From the NCBI RefSeq assembly GCF_001412215.1, contig NZ_LLWP01000005.1:450975-514974 (forward strand): a stretch of 64,000 nucleotides of DNA, written 5' to 3'. The stretch is from Pedobacter sp. Hv1 (GTDB lineage: Bacteria > Bacteroidota > Bacteroidia > Sphingobacteriales > Sphingobacteriaceae). Below, piece by piece: positions 17,843 to 26,279 of this stretch (its first letter is position 1; each line of letters begins with the position of its first letter). The position numbers and the translations under genes are program-made. The notes below the pieces were generated by a model. That model searched no databases. It was not told the DNA's origin and saw only the letters and a list, made by a program, of their open reading frames with translations.

Positions 17843-18596
17843 TAATATAGTTTTCGATAGCCATGATCATTGATGGAGCTTCTGGACTTGGCGCAGCAAT
17901 ATCTACAATCTGCCCTGCATCTGTTGCTGCCTTATTGGTATTAGAACCAAATGCAGCAATACGGGTATTGTTTTGCTTAAAGTCTGGGAAATTGATGTAG
18001 AGCGATTGAATACTTGATGGGCTGAAAAATCCAATAATATCATAAAATACCTCTGCCAAATCAGAAAGATCGCTCACCACAGTTTTAAATAAAACTGCAG
18101 GTGTAACATCATATCCATTTTTTTGAAGGAAGTTCATGGTATCTTCAGTAGCCACATCAGAACATGGGTACAAGAATTTTTCAGTTGCGTGTTTCTTTAA
18201 AATTTCAGCTAAATCTGAAGCAGTTTGTTTACCAAAGAAAATTTTACGTTTTCTATATTGGATGTACTTCTGCAGGTATAATGCTGTAGATTCAGAGATG
18301 CAAAAATATTTAAGGTCTGCAGGAACTTCATATCTCATTTCTTCACATATTCTAAAGAAATGATCAACTGCATTACGACTAGTAAATACTACCGCCGTAA
18401 AATCTGCTAAATTAACTTTATCTTTTCTAAAGTCTCTAGCTGGCACTCCTTCAACGTGAATAAATGATCTAAAATCAATTTTCAAATTGTACTTTTTTGC
18501 CAGATCAAAATAAGGCGATTTTTCTGTTTCCGGCTTTGGTAAAGTGATCAGTATACTTTTTACTTTACGTAACCTATCTTCTTTCTTTTCCTGCAT
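17826..18596 (-). CDS. hemD: Uroporphyrinogen-III synthase
   Basis: Closes and rearranges hydroxymethylbilane to uroporphyrinogen III in heme biosynthesis. The 256-residue protein shows the weak but recognisable HemD pattern: an N-terminal ILITLPKPE start, VVFTSRNAVDHFF for the first domain, YPCSDVATEDTMNFLQKNGYDV for the hinge/second domain, and DIIGFFSPSSIQSLYINF followed by IAAFGSNTNKAA. HemD proteins are very divergent, so the call rests on these motifs plus position downstream of a DUF4271 gene, a combination seen in Bacteroidota. The start ATG is 16 bp from the DUF4271 stop. A promoter-like TACTTTTG lies within the end of that gene. Confidence 0.88.
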   Translation of the reverse strand: MQEKKEDRLRKVKSILITLPKPETEKSPYFDLAKKYNLKIDFRSFIHVEGVPARDFRKDKVNLADFTAVVFTSRNAVDHFFRICEEMRYEVPADLKYFCISESTALYLQKYIQYRKRKIFFGKQTASDLAEILKKHATEKFLYPCSDVATEDTMNFLQKNGYDVTPAVLFKTVVSDLSDLAEVFYDIIGFFSPSSIQSLYINFPDFKQNNTRIAAFGSNTNKAATDAGQIVDIAAPSPEAPSMIMAIENYIKKSNK

Positions 18597-18612
18597 TTTA
18601 ACTAATTACCTC

Positions 18613-19581
18613 TTAAAATCCTATTGCCTTGATTAATATTAAAATAGGGCAAATTTCGAGGGTGCAAAAGTACAAAAATAAATAGACTTTTGAAAACCGA
18701 TAATGAGATAAAATATTTATTCCAGCCCTAATAAACTGAAAAACAAAAATAATTGCCAACAAAATAGTGGCTACTGCAATATAAAATACGCCATATTTGA
18801 GTGGTGACAAGGCAAAAGCAATCACCAAGGGCATGAACAATAAAGACGCATTAAAATAACTTAAATATAATATAGAGACGTACTCATTTACCGGTTTTTG
18901 AACATTAAACACATAACCTAGCAAACGCAAGATGATGATCTTGAAAATATACAATACAATAATGAGGATAGAAATGGTCACATAGAACTGAAATCCATGG
19001 GCTACATCATCAATCTGTTTATATTGTGCCATCAGGTAAAAAAACATCCCAATGGTAAAGCCAAACTGAACAAATAACAATAAAAATGGCCACGAGGTAA
19101 ACAAATTATCCTCTTTATTTAAATTACCCAAGGCCCTATTGCTAAAGAACGATTGCACAATAGCCACCAACTGTTTAGAAAAAGTATGCTTTAAAATAGC
19201 AAACAGTAAAATCAATGTTGCAATTACGGCCAAGATCCAAACTTCACCTTTAGGCATAGGCGAACCTTCTTGGTAAACACTAATACCCCCTGTTTTAGAT
19301 AAATACCTTTTAGCCAAACCCTCGGGATCAAAAAGCGGGAAGCCATATCCCTTGCTCAAACTATCGGCTATCAATGCTTTGGTCAACGAATCTGGCACCA
19401 ATAACATTTTAGGGGTAATGGTATCTTTTACCGAGGTTACAACTTGTGCCGAATCTAAACTATCAACCAGCACCAAATTTTGTTTATTGGTATCTAATTT
19501 TAAAGACGCCTGCTTAGACTTAACCGAAGTTATACCAACCGTTAGGAGCAAGAAAAGAAGCCAAACACCTTTTTTATACAT
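18613..19581 (-). CDS. DUF4271 family membrane protein
   Basis: A 322-residue membrane protein if it starts at the ATG at 19581 (MYKKGVWLLFLLL); a longer TTG reading at 19602 adds seven residues. An N-terminal signal-like segment is followed by about 80 polar residues and then roughly seven transmembrane helices (VWILAVIATLILLFAIL onward), ending FYFCTLEICPILILIKAIGF. The helices and the C-terminal E-x-x-P pattern match the DUF4271 family as I recall it. No function is known to me. It pairs with hemD in Bacteroidota, so a link to heme synthesis or to the envelope is only a guess. Confidence 0.8.
   Translation of the reverse strand: MYKKGVWLLFLLLTVGITSVKSKQASLKLDTNKQNLVLVDSLDSAQVVTSVKDTITPKMLLVPDSLTKALIADSLSKGYGFPLFDPEGLAKRYLSKTGGISVYQEGSPMPKGEVWILAVIATLILLFAILKHTFSKQLVAIVQSFFSNRALGNLNKEDNLFTSWPFLLLFVQFGFTIGMFFYLMAQYKQIDDVAHGFQFYVTISILIIVLYIFKIIILRLLGYVFNVQKPVNEYVSILYLSYFNASLLFMPLVIAFALSPLKYGVFYIAVATILLAIIFVFQFIRAGINILSHYRFSKVYLFLYFCTLEICPILILIKAIGF
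18665..18672 (-). promoter_or_regulatory. Possible hemD promoter inside the preceding gene
   Basis: The minus strand reads TACTTTTG followed by CACC, an exact TAnnTTTG box about 68 bases before the hemD ATG and within the last codons of the DUF4271 gene. It may give hemD its own transcript. Confidence 0.45.
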
Positions 19582-19691
19582 GTAAAACCAACAAAATATC
19601 AATTGTAGCGCTACAAATTTAGTGCTTTATTATTTTGTTTTCCTAATGCGAGCTAAAGCAATCAGCAAAAGATGATATGATTTAATTAATT

Positions 19692-19699
19692 TATCTTTG
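19692..19699 (+). promoter_or_regulatory. Promoter box 4 nt from the hemW start codon
   Basis: TATCTTTG ends four bases before the hemW ATG (19704). If transcription starts 5-7 nt beyond the box, as is usual for this sigma factor, the mRNA would begin at or next to the A of ATG and be leaderless. No good -33 TTG was found. Confidence 0.55.
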
Positions 19700-19703
19700 T
19701 CCA

Positions 19704-20837
19704 ATGGCTGGTGTATATATCCACATTCCCTTTTGTAAAAAGGCTTGTACCTATTGCGATTTTCATTTTACCACTTCTTTAAAGTATGTGGATGAAATGA
19801 CCGATGCAATTTGTACAGAAATACGATTGAAAAAGAATAGGATTAATGAACAGATCGGGAGCATTTATTTTGGTGGGGGCACGCCATCGGTTTTACCTGC
19901 TAAATCTTTACAACAGATATTTGATACACTTACGGAGTGTTTTTCGATCTCGGCCACTGCCGAAATTACGTTGGAAGCAAATCCAGATGACCTGGATGCG
20001 CAAAAAATAAAGGAATTGCGCCAACTTCCTATCAACCGGTTCAGTATTGGTATTCAATCTTTTTTTAATGAAGATTTGCTTTGGATGAACCGTGCGCATA
20101 CTGCTGATGAAGCTGAAAGCTGTATCAAGAGAGCGCAAGATGCTGGTTTCGAAAATTTGAGCATCGACCTGATTTATGGTTACCCTATTTTAACCGACGA
20201 AAAATGGCTGTCGAACATCCATACTGCAACTACCTTGCAAACACCACATATTTCTGCCTATTCATTAACTGTCGAAGCCAAAACGGCCTTGGCCAATGCC
20301 ATACAGAAAGGAAAACAAATAGGCTTGGACGATGCGCAAAGTGCAGCACAGTTTGTATTGTTAACCCAACAATTGGCTAAAGCTGGTTTTGAGCATTATG
20401 AGATCTCTAACTATAGTTTGCCCAATAGATATGCTGTACACAATACCAATTACTGGAAAGGCATTCCTTATTTGGGCATCGGCCCTTCTGCACATGGTTT
20501 CGATGGGCAGCAGCGCTACATCAACCTAGCCAACAATGCCAAATATTTAGGTTTATTAGCCGACAAAAAACTAGCCGAAACTGTAGAAGAGCTCAGCTCG
20601 ATAGATCGATTTAACGAATATATCATGACTTCTTTACGAACCATGTGGGGAACAGATCTCCATCAAATTGGTAAAGAATTTGGAGCTCGTTATGCCGATC
20701 TGACCCAGAAACAAGCAAAGCCGTTTATTGAGAATGGCCAACTGAATTTGACCGACAACCTACTTAAACTTACCCCCGAGGGCAAATTATTTGCTGATGG
20801 AATTGCTGCCGCACTTTTTGCGGAAGAAGATGACTAA
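19704..20837 (+). CDS. hemW: Heme chaperone HemW (radical SAM, HemN-like)
   Basis: Radical SAM protein that binds heme and delivers it to target proteins; formerly annotated as an oxygen-independent coproporphyrinogen oxidase. The 377-residue product starts GVYIHIPFCKKACTYCDFHF, giving the radical-SAM cluster ligands Cys11, Cys15 and Cys18. The IYFGGGTPS motif, ANPDDL, NRFSIGIQSF and LIYGYP follow as expected. The cysteine set C-x3-C-x2-C followed by Asp-Phe is typical of HemW; true HemN would be longer with an additional N-terminal part. It is followed by an SDR gene after 16 bp. The promoter suggests leaderless translation. Confidence 0.93.
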   Translation: MAGVYIHIPFCKKACTYCDFHFTTSLKYVDEMTDAICTEIRLKKNRINEQIGSIYFGGGTPSVLPAKSLQQIFDTLTECFSISATAEITLEANPDDLDAQKIKELRQLPINRFSIGIQSFFNEDLLWMNRAHTADEAESCIKRAQDAGFENLSIDLIYGYPILTDEKWLSNIHTATTLQTPHISAYSLTVEAKTALANAIQKGKQIGLDDAQSAAQFVLLTQQLAKAGFEHYEISNYSLPNRYAVHNTNYWKGIPYLGIGPSAHGFDGQQRYINLANNAKYLGLLADKKLAETVEELSSIDRFNEYIMTSLRTMWGTDLHQIGKEFGARYADLTQKQAKPFIENGQLNLTDNLLKLTPEGKLFADGIAAALFAEEDD

Positions 20838-20853
20838 ATTATTTTTTTAACAT

Positions 20854-21639
20854 ATGAAGCATAAAGTTGTTTGGATTACTGGTGCGTCTTCTGGAATTGG
20901 AGAAGCCTTGGTTTATGCATTTAATGCAATGGGGGCAAGACTCATTATCTCTGCTCGTAATCGGGATGAATTGTTTAGGGTAAAGGCCAACTGCAAGGAT
21001 CAAATTAATGTTCATGTGTTGTCTTTAGATTTGGCAGATGGCGCCGCCTTGCCAGGAAAAGCGGAAGATGCACTCCGAATTTATGGGAACATCGACATCC
21101 TGGTTAACAGTGGTGGCATTAGTCAGAGAAGTTTGGCTTTAGATACTGACTTAGCTACAGAACAGCGCCTAATGGCGGTAAATTTTTGGGGAACGGTCAT
21201 TTTAAGTAAAGCAGTACTTCCTCAAATGTTGGCCAGAGGCGAAGGCGATATCGTTTGTGTAAGCAGCTTGGTGGGTAAGTTTGGCACTCGTTTTCGTTCT
21301 GCCTACTCAGCTTCCAAACATGCTTTACATGGTTATTTTGATTCGTTAAGAATAGAAATAGACAACCCTAATATTCATATTTTACTGGCTTGTCCGGGCT
21401 TTATTAAAACCAATGTCACTATCAATGCCCTCACGGCAGATGGTTCGGCCCAAGGCACCATGGACGACGCCCAAGCAAACGGCATGGCACCCGAGCTTTG
21501 TGCACAAGAAATTATCAAGGCCATTACGGCAAAAAAAGAAGAAGTTTACATTGGTGGCAAAGAAACAAAAGGAGTATTGCTCAAAAGACTCTTCCCTAAA
21601 CTATTCTCTAAAATTATTAGAAAAGCAAAAGTCACTTAG
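20854..21639 (+). CDS. Short-chain dehydrogenase/reductase
   Basis: Classical SDR oxidoreductase with NAD(P)-binding Rossmann fold, 261 residues. The cofactor glycine motif is TGASSGIGEAL (~9-19), the structural NSGG motif is present near residue 88, and the catalytic Ser and Y-x-x-x-K are in VCVSSLVG and SAYSASKHAL. An Arg (IISARNRDEL) after beta-strand 2 suggests preference for NADPH. The C-terminal tail carries a basic amphipathic segment (LLKRLFPKLFSKIIRKAKVT), suggesting membrane association like the DHRS7-type proteins. The substrate cannot be predicted. It is probably co-transcribed with hemW. Confidence 0.92.
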   Translation: MKHKVVWITGASSGIGEALVYAFNAMGARLIISARNRDELFRVKANCKDQINVHVLSLDLADGAALPGKAEDALRIYGNIDILVNSGGISQRSLALDTDLATEQRLMAVNFWGTVILSKAVLPQMLARGEGDIVCVSSLVGKFGTRFRSAYSASKHALHGYFDSLRIEIDNPNIHILLACPGFIKTNVTINALTADGSAQGTMDDAQANGMAPELCAQEIIKAITAKKEEVYIGGKETKGVLLKRLFPKLFSKIIRKAKVT

Positions 21640-21656
21640 CTAAAATTATATTAATA

Positions 21657-21675
21657 AATTGATTGTCAATCAATT
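21657..21675. repeat. AATTGATTG-T-CAATCAATT palindrome
   Basis: A perfect inverted repeat with 9-bp arms and a single central base lies 18 bp after the SDR stop and ~75 bp before the fasciclin gene. It could be an operator for the fasciclin gene or a weak A/U-rich terminator (a run of eight Ts occurs ~12 bp downstream). Sequence alone does not decide. Confidence 0.4.
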
Positions 21676-21750
21676 ATAATTAATTTAATTTTTTTTCAAT
21701 CTGCTCAGGTTTATTCTCCGTATCTGCTTTCATATCAAATTAAAAAGATT

Positions 21751-22302
21751 ATGAAAAGAATATTCCTATCTGCAATTGTCGTAGTAGCTATGGCATTTAC
21801 AACTCAAGTTCACGCTCAAAAAAATCCAATGGTTGGTGGCGCTGCAATGTATCCTACTAAAGATATTGTAGACAATGCGGTTAACTCAAAAGACCATACC
21901 ACTTTGGTTGCAGCCGTAAAAGCAGCAGGCTTGGTAGAAACTTTAAAAAGCGCTGGTCCGTTTACAGTATTTGCACCTACCAACGAAGCATTTGCGAAAT
22001 TGCCAAAAGGCACTGTAGAAACCTTGGTTAAACCAGAAAACAAAGCAACATTAACTAAAATTTTAACTTACCATGTGGTGGCAGGCAAAATGGGCAGCAA
22101 AGAAATTGCAGCAGCCATTAAAGCTGGCAAAGGCAAAGCAGAATTAACTACTGTACAAGGTGGTAAATTATGGGCTTGGATGGAAGGTAAAAACCTAATG
22201 TTGAAAGATGAAAAAGGAGGCACTGCTAAAGTAACTATCAAAGATGTTTTCCAAAGTAATGGCGTAATTCATGTAATCAATACTGTTTTAATGCCAAAAT
22301 AA
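21751..22302 (+). CDS. Secreted fasciclin (FAS1) domain protein
   Basis: A 183-residue protein with a signal peptide (MKRIFLSAIVVVAMAFTTQVHAQ) and one complete FAS1 domain: VDNAVNSKDHTTLVAAVKAAGLVETLKSAGPFTVFAPTNEAFAKLP contains the H1-like motif with FTVFAPTNEAF, and TKILTYHVVAGKM and NGVIHVINTVLMPK give the YH and H2 motifs. Such proteins are periplasmic or secreted and usually mediate adhesion or bind small ligands. It stands alone, followed by an intrinsic terminator. Function beyond the domain is unknown. Confidence 0.93.
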   Translation: MKRIFLSAIVVVAMAFTTQVHAQKNPMVGGAAMYPTKDIVDNAVNSKDHTTLVAAVKAAGLVETLKSAGPFTVFAPTNEAFAKLPKGTVETLVKPENKATLTKILTYHVVAGKMGSKEIAAAIKAGKGKAELTTVQGGKLWAWMEGKNLMLKDEKGGTAKVTIKDVFQSNGVIHVINTVLMPK

Positions 22303-22334
22303 GGAGTTAGTTATCCAATTTTACCTATTGATTG

Positions 22335-22367
22335 AAAGCGTTCTAAAATTTTTAGAGCGCTTTTTTT
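22335..22367 (+). terminator. Intrinsic terminator after the fasciclin gene
   Basis: AAAGCGTTCTAAA pairs with TTTAGAGCGCTTT (one G-U pair in the stem), followed by a run of Ts. It begins ~33 bp beyond the stop codon. Confidence 0.85.
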
Positions 22368-22507
22368 ATAAACTAAGCTAACCTTAAATTATCATAGACT
22401 TAACATTTTATGAGCTAAATCATATTTATTTCAAATTTTAATTTACACTTTTGTGTCGGGTAGATGATTTGATCAGTTTAATCCAAAACTTAATTTATTG
22501 GCACACT

Positions 22508-23389
22508 ATGAGCTTTATTTTAAAACCTGTTGATACAGTAGAAACTATTAGTAGAGAAGATTTCAAAAAGAATTATCTTGACAAGAAAAAACCTTTAATT
22601 ATTAAGGGTTTGACCAAAGATTGGCCTGCTAGAGAAAAATGGACAACTGAATATTTAAAAGAAATTGCCGGCGAATTGGAAGTTCCTCTTTACGATAACT
22701 CTAAAGCTGATCCTGCAAAGCCAATCAATGCTGCTGCTGCCCATATGAAATTTGGGGATTATTTAGACCTGATCAAACGTGAACCAACCGAATTAAGGAT
22801 TTTCTTTTTTAACCTGTTTAAAAAAGTACCAAGCCTAATCAACGACATTAAAATACCTAAAGATTTAATGGGTGGTTTTATCGAAAGCATGCCTGCCATG
22901 TTCTTCGGTGGTTCAAACTCGGTTACTTTCTTACACTACGATATTGATTTACCACATATTTTCCACACGCATTTTGGTGGGCGCAAGCATATTATCCTTT
23001 TCGATTACAAATGGAAAGATAGATTGTATTGTTTGCCTAATGCTACCTATGCTCTGGAAGATTACAAAGTTGACAATCCAGATTTTGAAAAATTCCCTGC
23101 ACTTAAAGGCATCGAAGGTTATGAAGTGTTTTTAGAACATGGAGATACTTTGTTTATGCCTACCGGAATGTGGCACTGGATGAAATACGTTGATGGTTCG
23201 TTCTCTTTAAGTTTAAGAGCCTGGGATCAATCAATTAGCCGTAAAATTGCCAGTGTTTGGAGCTTATTTACTCATGGGGCGGTTGACAGCTTGATTAAAA
23301 TGACTTTTAAGGAGAAATATGCCATTTGGAGAGAAAAAGGCGCAGTTAAACGTGCCGAGCGAGCGCTAAGAAACGGCAGCCCAAGATAA
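22508..23389 (+). CDS. Cupin-like JmjC-domain protein (putative Fe(II)/2-oxoglutarate hydroxylase)
   Basis: A 293-residue protein of the cupin_8/JmjC group, whose members hydroxylate proteins or small molecules using Fe(II) and 2-oxoglutarate. The iron ligands appear as H143-x-D145 in FLHYDIDLPH and His223 in PTGMWHWMKYV; GGRKHIILF lies between them as in FIH-like proteins. The ATG at 22508 (MSFILKPVD) is chosen over the upstream ATG at 22451. The 19 extra residues are not family-like, and a promoter-like TACACTTTTG at 22444-22453 overlaps the upstream start. A DUF5690 membrane protein follows after 78 bp. The substrate is unknown. Confidence 0.86.
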   Translation: MSFILKPVDTVETISREDFKKNYLDKKKPLIIKGLTKDWPAREKWTTEYLKEIAGELEVPLYDNSKADPAKPINAAAAHMKFGDYLDLIKREPTELRIFFFNLFKKVPSLINDIKIPKDLMGGFIESMPAMFFGGSNSVTFLHYDIDLPHIFHTHFGGRKHIILFDYKWKDRLYCLPNATYALEDYKVDNPDFEKFPALKGIEGYEVFLEHGDTLFMPTGMWHWMKYVDGSFSLSLRAWDQSISRKIASVWSLFTHGAVDSLIKMTFKEKYAIWREKGAVKRAERALRNGSPR

Positions 23390-23467
23390 AATCTCTGTTT
23401 CATACGCATTAGTATTGTTTGGTTTTGTTTATCTTTCAAGATTAACCGATAAACCAAACTGCTATTA

Positions 23468-24739
23468 ATGACCACTATTTCTAAATCAAACAGCCAAGTT
23501 AAAACTGGTTTATACGCAGCTATTGTTGTGTTTTTGGCCTACACCATGATTTTCGGCTTTAGAAAATCATTTACCGTATCCACTTTTGACGGTTTAAGTA
23601 TTGCCGGTTACAGCTATAAAACCATCTTGGTCATCTGCCAGATGCTGGGCTACCTTTTGGCCAAGTTCTATGGAATTAAATATATTTCTGAACTGAAAAG
23701 AACCGGTAGAGGTCAAATCATTTTACTACTTACAGGTATTGCCTGGTTAAGTTGGTTATTTTTCGCCCTCGTTCCCCTACCCTATAATATCGTCTTCTTG
23801 TTCGTTAATGGTTTCCCGTTGGGGATGTTGTGGGGCGTGGTCTTTTCTTATGTTGAAGGCAGAAGGAGTACTGATTTTATTGGCGCTGCCTTGGCCGTAA
23901 GTTTTATTTTTGCTTCGGGCTTTGTTAAATCTGTTGGGGCATGGCTGATGGTTAATTTTGGGATCTCAGAATTTTGGGTACCTTTTTACACTGGATTGGT
24001 TTTTTCTTTACCCTTGATCTTTTTTGTATATCTGATGGAAAAAATTCCTGCGCCAAGTGCAGAAGACATCAGTTACCGTGCAGAACGCATTCCAATGACC
24101 CCAGCTGATCGTAAAAAGTTCATCAAAGATTTTTTTGGCGGTCTGGTGGCCTGTGTGTTGATCTACTGCTTTGCCACCATATTTAGAGACATTAGAGATA
24201 ATTTTGGTGCAGAGATGTGGAAAGAAATGGGCTTTTTTAATCAACCTGCTATCTTTTCTAAAACAGAAACCCCTATCACTTTAATTGTGCTTTTGTTAAT
24301 TGGTAGCATGGTGCTAATCAAGAACAATTTCTTGGCTTTAAAAAGTGCGCATTACTTTATCATTATCGGTTTTATCCTAGCCGGAACCAGTACCCTCTTA
24401 TTTAAAAACAATCTACTAGCACCCATTTGGTGGATGACTTTAGTGGGGCTTGGCTTATACATGGTTTACATTCCCTTTAATGCAGTATTTTTCGATCGGT
24501 TGATCTCTACCTTCAAGTACGCCAGCAATGTGGGTTTTCTAATTTACATTGCCGATTCTTTTGGTTATGTAGGCAGTATCGGGGTATTGCTAACCAAAGA
24601 GATTTTTAAAATTAAATTAAACTGGGTTACTTTCTTCTCTAACAGTGTAGTACTACTTTCTGTTGCTGGCTGTTTACTCACCCTATTCTCTCTGTATTAT
24701 TTCACCAAAAAATATCGACAATTGACAAAACTTAGCTAG
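23468..24739 (+). CDS. DUF5690 family, MFS-like membrane protein
   Basis: A 423-residue polytopic membrane protein with about 11-12 predicted helices in two halves and an MFS-like arrangement. The start TGLYAAIVVFLAYTMIFGFRKSFTV and the GLSIAGYSYKTILVICQMLGYLLAKFYGIK segment match DUF5690 as I recall it. A conserved cytoplasmic loop contains ISELKRTGRGQ. No transport substrate can be assigned. It lies directly behind the JmjC-type gene, same strand, so the two may be expressed together. Its 3' end overlaps that of the convergent NTF2-like gene by 8 bp, leaving no room for a terminator. Confidence 0.82.
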   Translation: MTTISKSNSQVKTGLYAAIVVFLAYTMIFGFRKSFTVSTFDGLSIAGYSYKTILVICQMLGYLLAKFYGIKYISELKRTGRGQIILLLTGIAWLSWLFFALVPLPYNIVFLFVNGFPLGMLWGVVFSYVEGRRSTDFIGAALAVSFIFASGFVKSVGAWLMVNFGISEFWVPFYTGLVFSLPLIFFVYLMEKIPAPSAEDISYRAERIPMTPADRKKFIKDFFGGLVACVLIYCFATIFRDIRDNFGAEMWKEMGFFNQPAIFSKTETPITLIVLLLIGSMVLIKNNFLALKSAHYFIIIGFILAGTSTLLFKNNLLAPIWWMTLVGLGLYMVYIPFNAVFFDRLISTFKYASNVGFLIYIADSFGYVGSIGVLLTKEIFKIKLNWVTFFSNSVVLLSVAGCLLTLFSLYYFTKKYRQLTKLS

Positions 24740-25157
24740 AGTGGTCTACCACAATTTTCCAAGCTCCATCAATCTTGCGTAACAAGAGGGTAAAATAACC
24801 TTTAAACTCAGCATTTACGACTTTAACATTCCAACTTCCTAAAACAAAAGCTTGGTCGGCAGTTAAAAGTTCAACTTTTTTAATCCCAAAGATCAAGGTG
24901 CCCATTGCCGTTTTATTCGGATAGTCCTTTCTATAATTGTCTAAGGTTTTTTGCCAGCCATAGGTAGGCCCCTTACTCCCTACAAACAATACGCTATCGC
25001 TTTTCCAGTAACCCTGCATAAACGCATTCAGGTCTCCTTTGTTCCAATCGCTACGTACTTTTTCCAACGCTTTTAAAATGCCTTCTTTTTCTGAATTTTG
25101 TTGCGCATACGCACTAAATGAAAGGGTAAACAGCAACAAAAAGATTAATTTTTTCAT
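24732..25157 (-). CDS. Secreted NTF2-like / DUF4440 (SnoaL-type) protein
   Basis: A 141-residue exported protein: signal peptide MKKLIFLLLFTLSFSAYAQ, then a single NTF2-like alpha+beta cone domain. KALEKVRSDWNKGDLNAFMQGYWKSDSVLFVG and WQKTLDNYRKDYP are the typical helix-strand start, and TADQAFVLGSWNVK and YFTLLLRKIDGAWKIVVDHSS the typical end. Proteins of this group serve as isomerases, ligand-binding proteins or toxin-immunity domains; nothing here narrows it. It is a single gene, convergent with the DUF5690 gene and divergent from the PfkB kinase gene. Confidence 0.87.
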   Translation of the reverse strand: MKKLIFLLLFTLSFSAYAQQNSEKEGILKALEKVRSDWNKGDLNAFMQGYWKSDSVLFVGSKGPTYGWQKTLDNYRKDYPNKTAMGTLIFGIKKVELLTADQAFVLGSWNVKVVNAEFKGYFTLLLRKIDGAWKIVVDHSS

Positions 25158-25305
25158 AATGGTTTGATGGGTTAGTTAAATCTATGATCATTTAATTGCA
25201 GAAGAAGGTAATCGAACCCTGTCTCCTGTCGCCAATAAAAACTTGTGGGTAAAACTATAAATTCATTTTTATTTCAAGCAATAAAATTGTTCCTTTATCC
25301 ATACG

Positions 25306-26175
25306 ATGAAAAAAACAGTTGCCGCCATAGGCGAAATATTGTGGGATGTACTGCCCGAAGGGAAAAAAGCAGGTGGCTCTTCTATGAATGTTGCCCTAAA
25401 CCTCCATAAACAGGGCATCAATAGCCTATTTATCAGTGCCGTTGGTAATGATGAGCATGGAGCCGAACTACTCGATTTTTTAGCAGACCAACACCTCAAT
25501 GGCGATTTGGTTCAACTCAATAAAACCCTACCTACAAGTACAGTAGCAGTAACGTTAGACGCCGAACATCAGGCTACGTATACCATTGTTGAACCTGTAG
25601 CCTGGGATGCCATTGAATTAACAGATGCAGCAATTGCTGCAGTACAATCGGCCGATGCTTTTGTGTATTGTAGTTTAACCTGTCGCAATGAAAAAAGCAG
25701 AGAGACCATTTTAGCCTTAATTAAACAAGCCAAACTTAAGGTATTCGATATCAACCTTCGTGAACCATTTTATACCATTGCTACACTAAAAATATTGTTG
25801 GCTGAGGCAGACATTCTAAAAGTCAATGAGCACGAATTGCGCTATCTTCAAACAGAATTGCACTTAACAGGAAGTACAGATGAGCAACTGCTCAAACAAT
25901 TAGGGCTGTTGTTTAACATACAAACCATCTGCTTAACCGTTGGCGAAAAGGGTGCTTATGTTTTACATGAAGACAGGCTTTATCAACATCAAGGCTATCG
26001 GGTAAAAGTAGCAGATACAGTTGGGGCTGGCGATTCTTTCTTAGCTACCTTTTTGGCTAGTTATTTAAACGGTTATCCATTTGAGCAGATTTTGGATAGG
26101 GCTTGTAAGGTGGGTGCTTTTGTAGCCTCGCAAAAGGGCGCCAACCCTCCGTATGGAAGCGAAGTTTTTGAGTAG
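25306..26175 (+). CDS. PfkB-family carbohydrate kinase (fructokinase-like)
   Basis: A 289-residue sugar kinase of the ribokinase/PfkB family, transferring phosphate from ATP to a sugar hydroxyl. It opens with AAIGEILWDVLPEGKKAGGSSMNVALNL, the fructokinase-like substrate-binding start (GE-x-L-x-D and GG-x-x-x-N). The second PfkB signature DTVGAGDSFLATFLA with catalytic Asp is near residue 242, and the Asn-Glu pair in ILKVNEHEL is present. Fructose is the most common substrate for this subgroup, but ribose or others are possible. No sugar operon surrounds it. Confidence 0.9.
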   Translation: MKKTVAAIGEILWDVLPEGKKAGGSSMNVALNLHKQGINSLFISAVGNDEHGAELLDFLADQHLNGDLVQLNKTLPTSTVAVTLDAEHQATYTIVEPVAWDAIELTDAAIAAVQSADAFVYCSLTCRNEKSRETILALIKQAKLKVFDINLREPFYTIATLKILLAEADILKVNEHELRYLQTELHLTGSTDEQLLKQLGLLFNIQTICLTVGEKGAYVLHEDRLYQHQGYRVKVADTVGAGDSFLATFLASYLNGYPFEQILDRACKVGAFVASQKGANPPYGSEVFE

Positions 26176-26279
26176 ACAATTGATATGAAGTTCAGTTCTT
26201 TAAACGCCTCAAAAATGACATCAGGCTTAAAATACTGTGGCCTCAAACTTTTACCTTCGATACATCGTTTATATAACTA

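Noticed and set aside
22451..22507. Upstream start of the JmjC-type protein
   Set aside because: The 19 additional residues are not family-like, and a promoter-like TACACTTTTG overlaps the upstream ATG.
25198..25233. tRNA 3'-half-like sequence on the minus strand (GGTTCGATTACC with acceptor-like flank)
   Set aside because: The T-loop TTCGATT is present but only three of five T-stem pairs form, the C61 position is A, and no anticodon or D arm can be drawn upstream. At best a remnant of a tRNA or attachment site; not listed as a gene.
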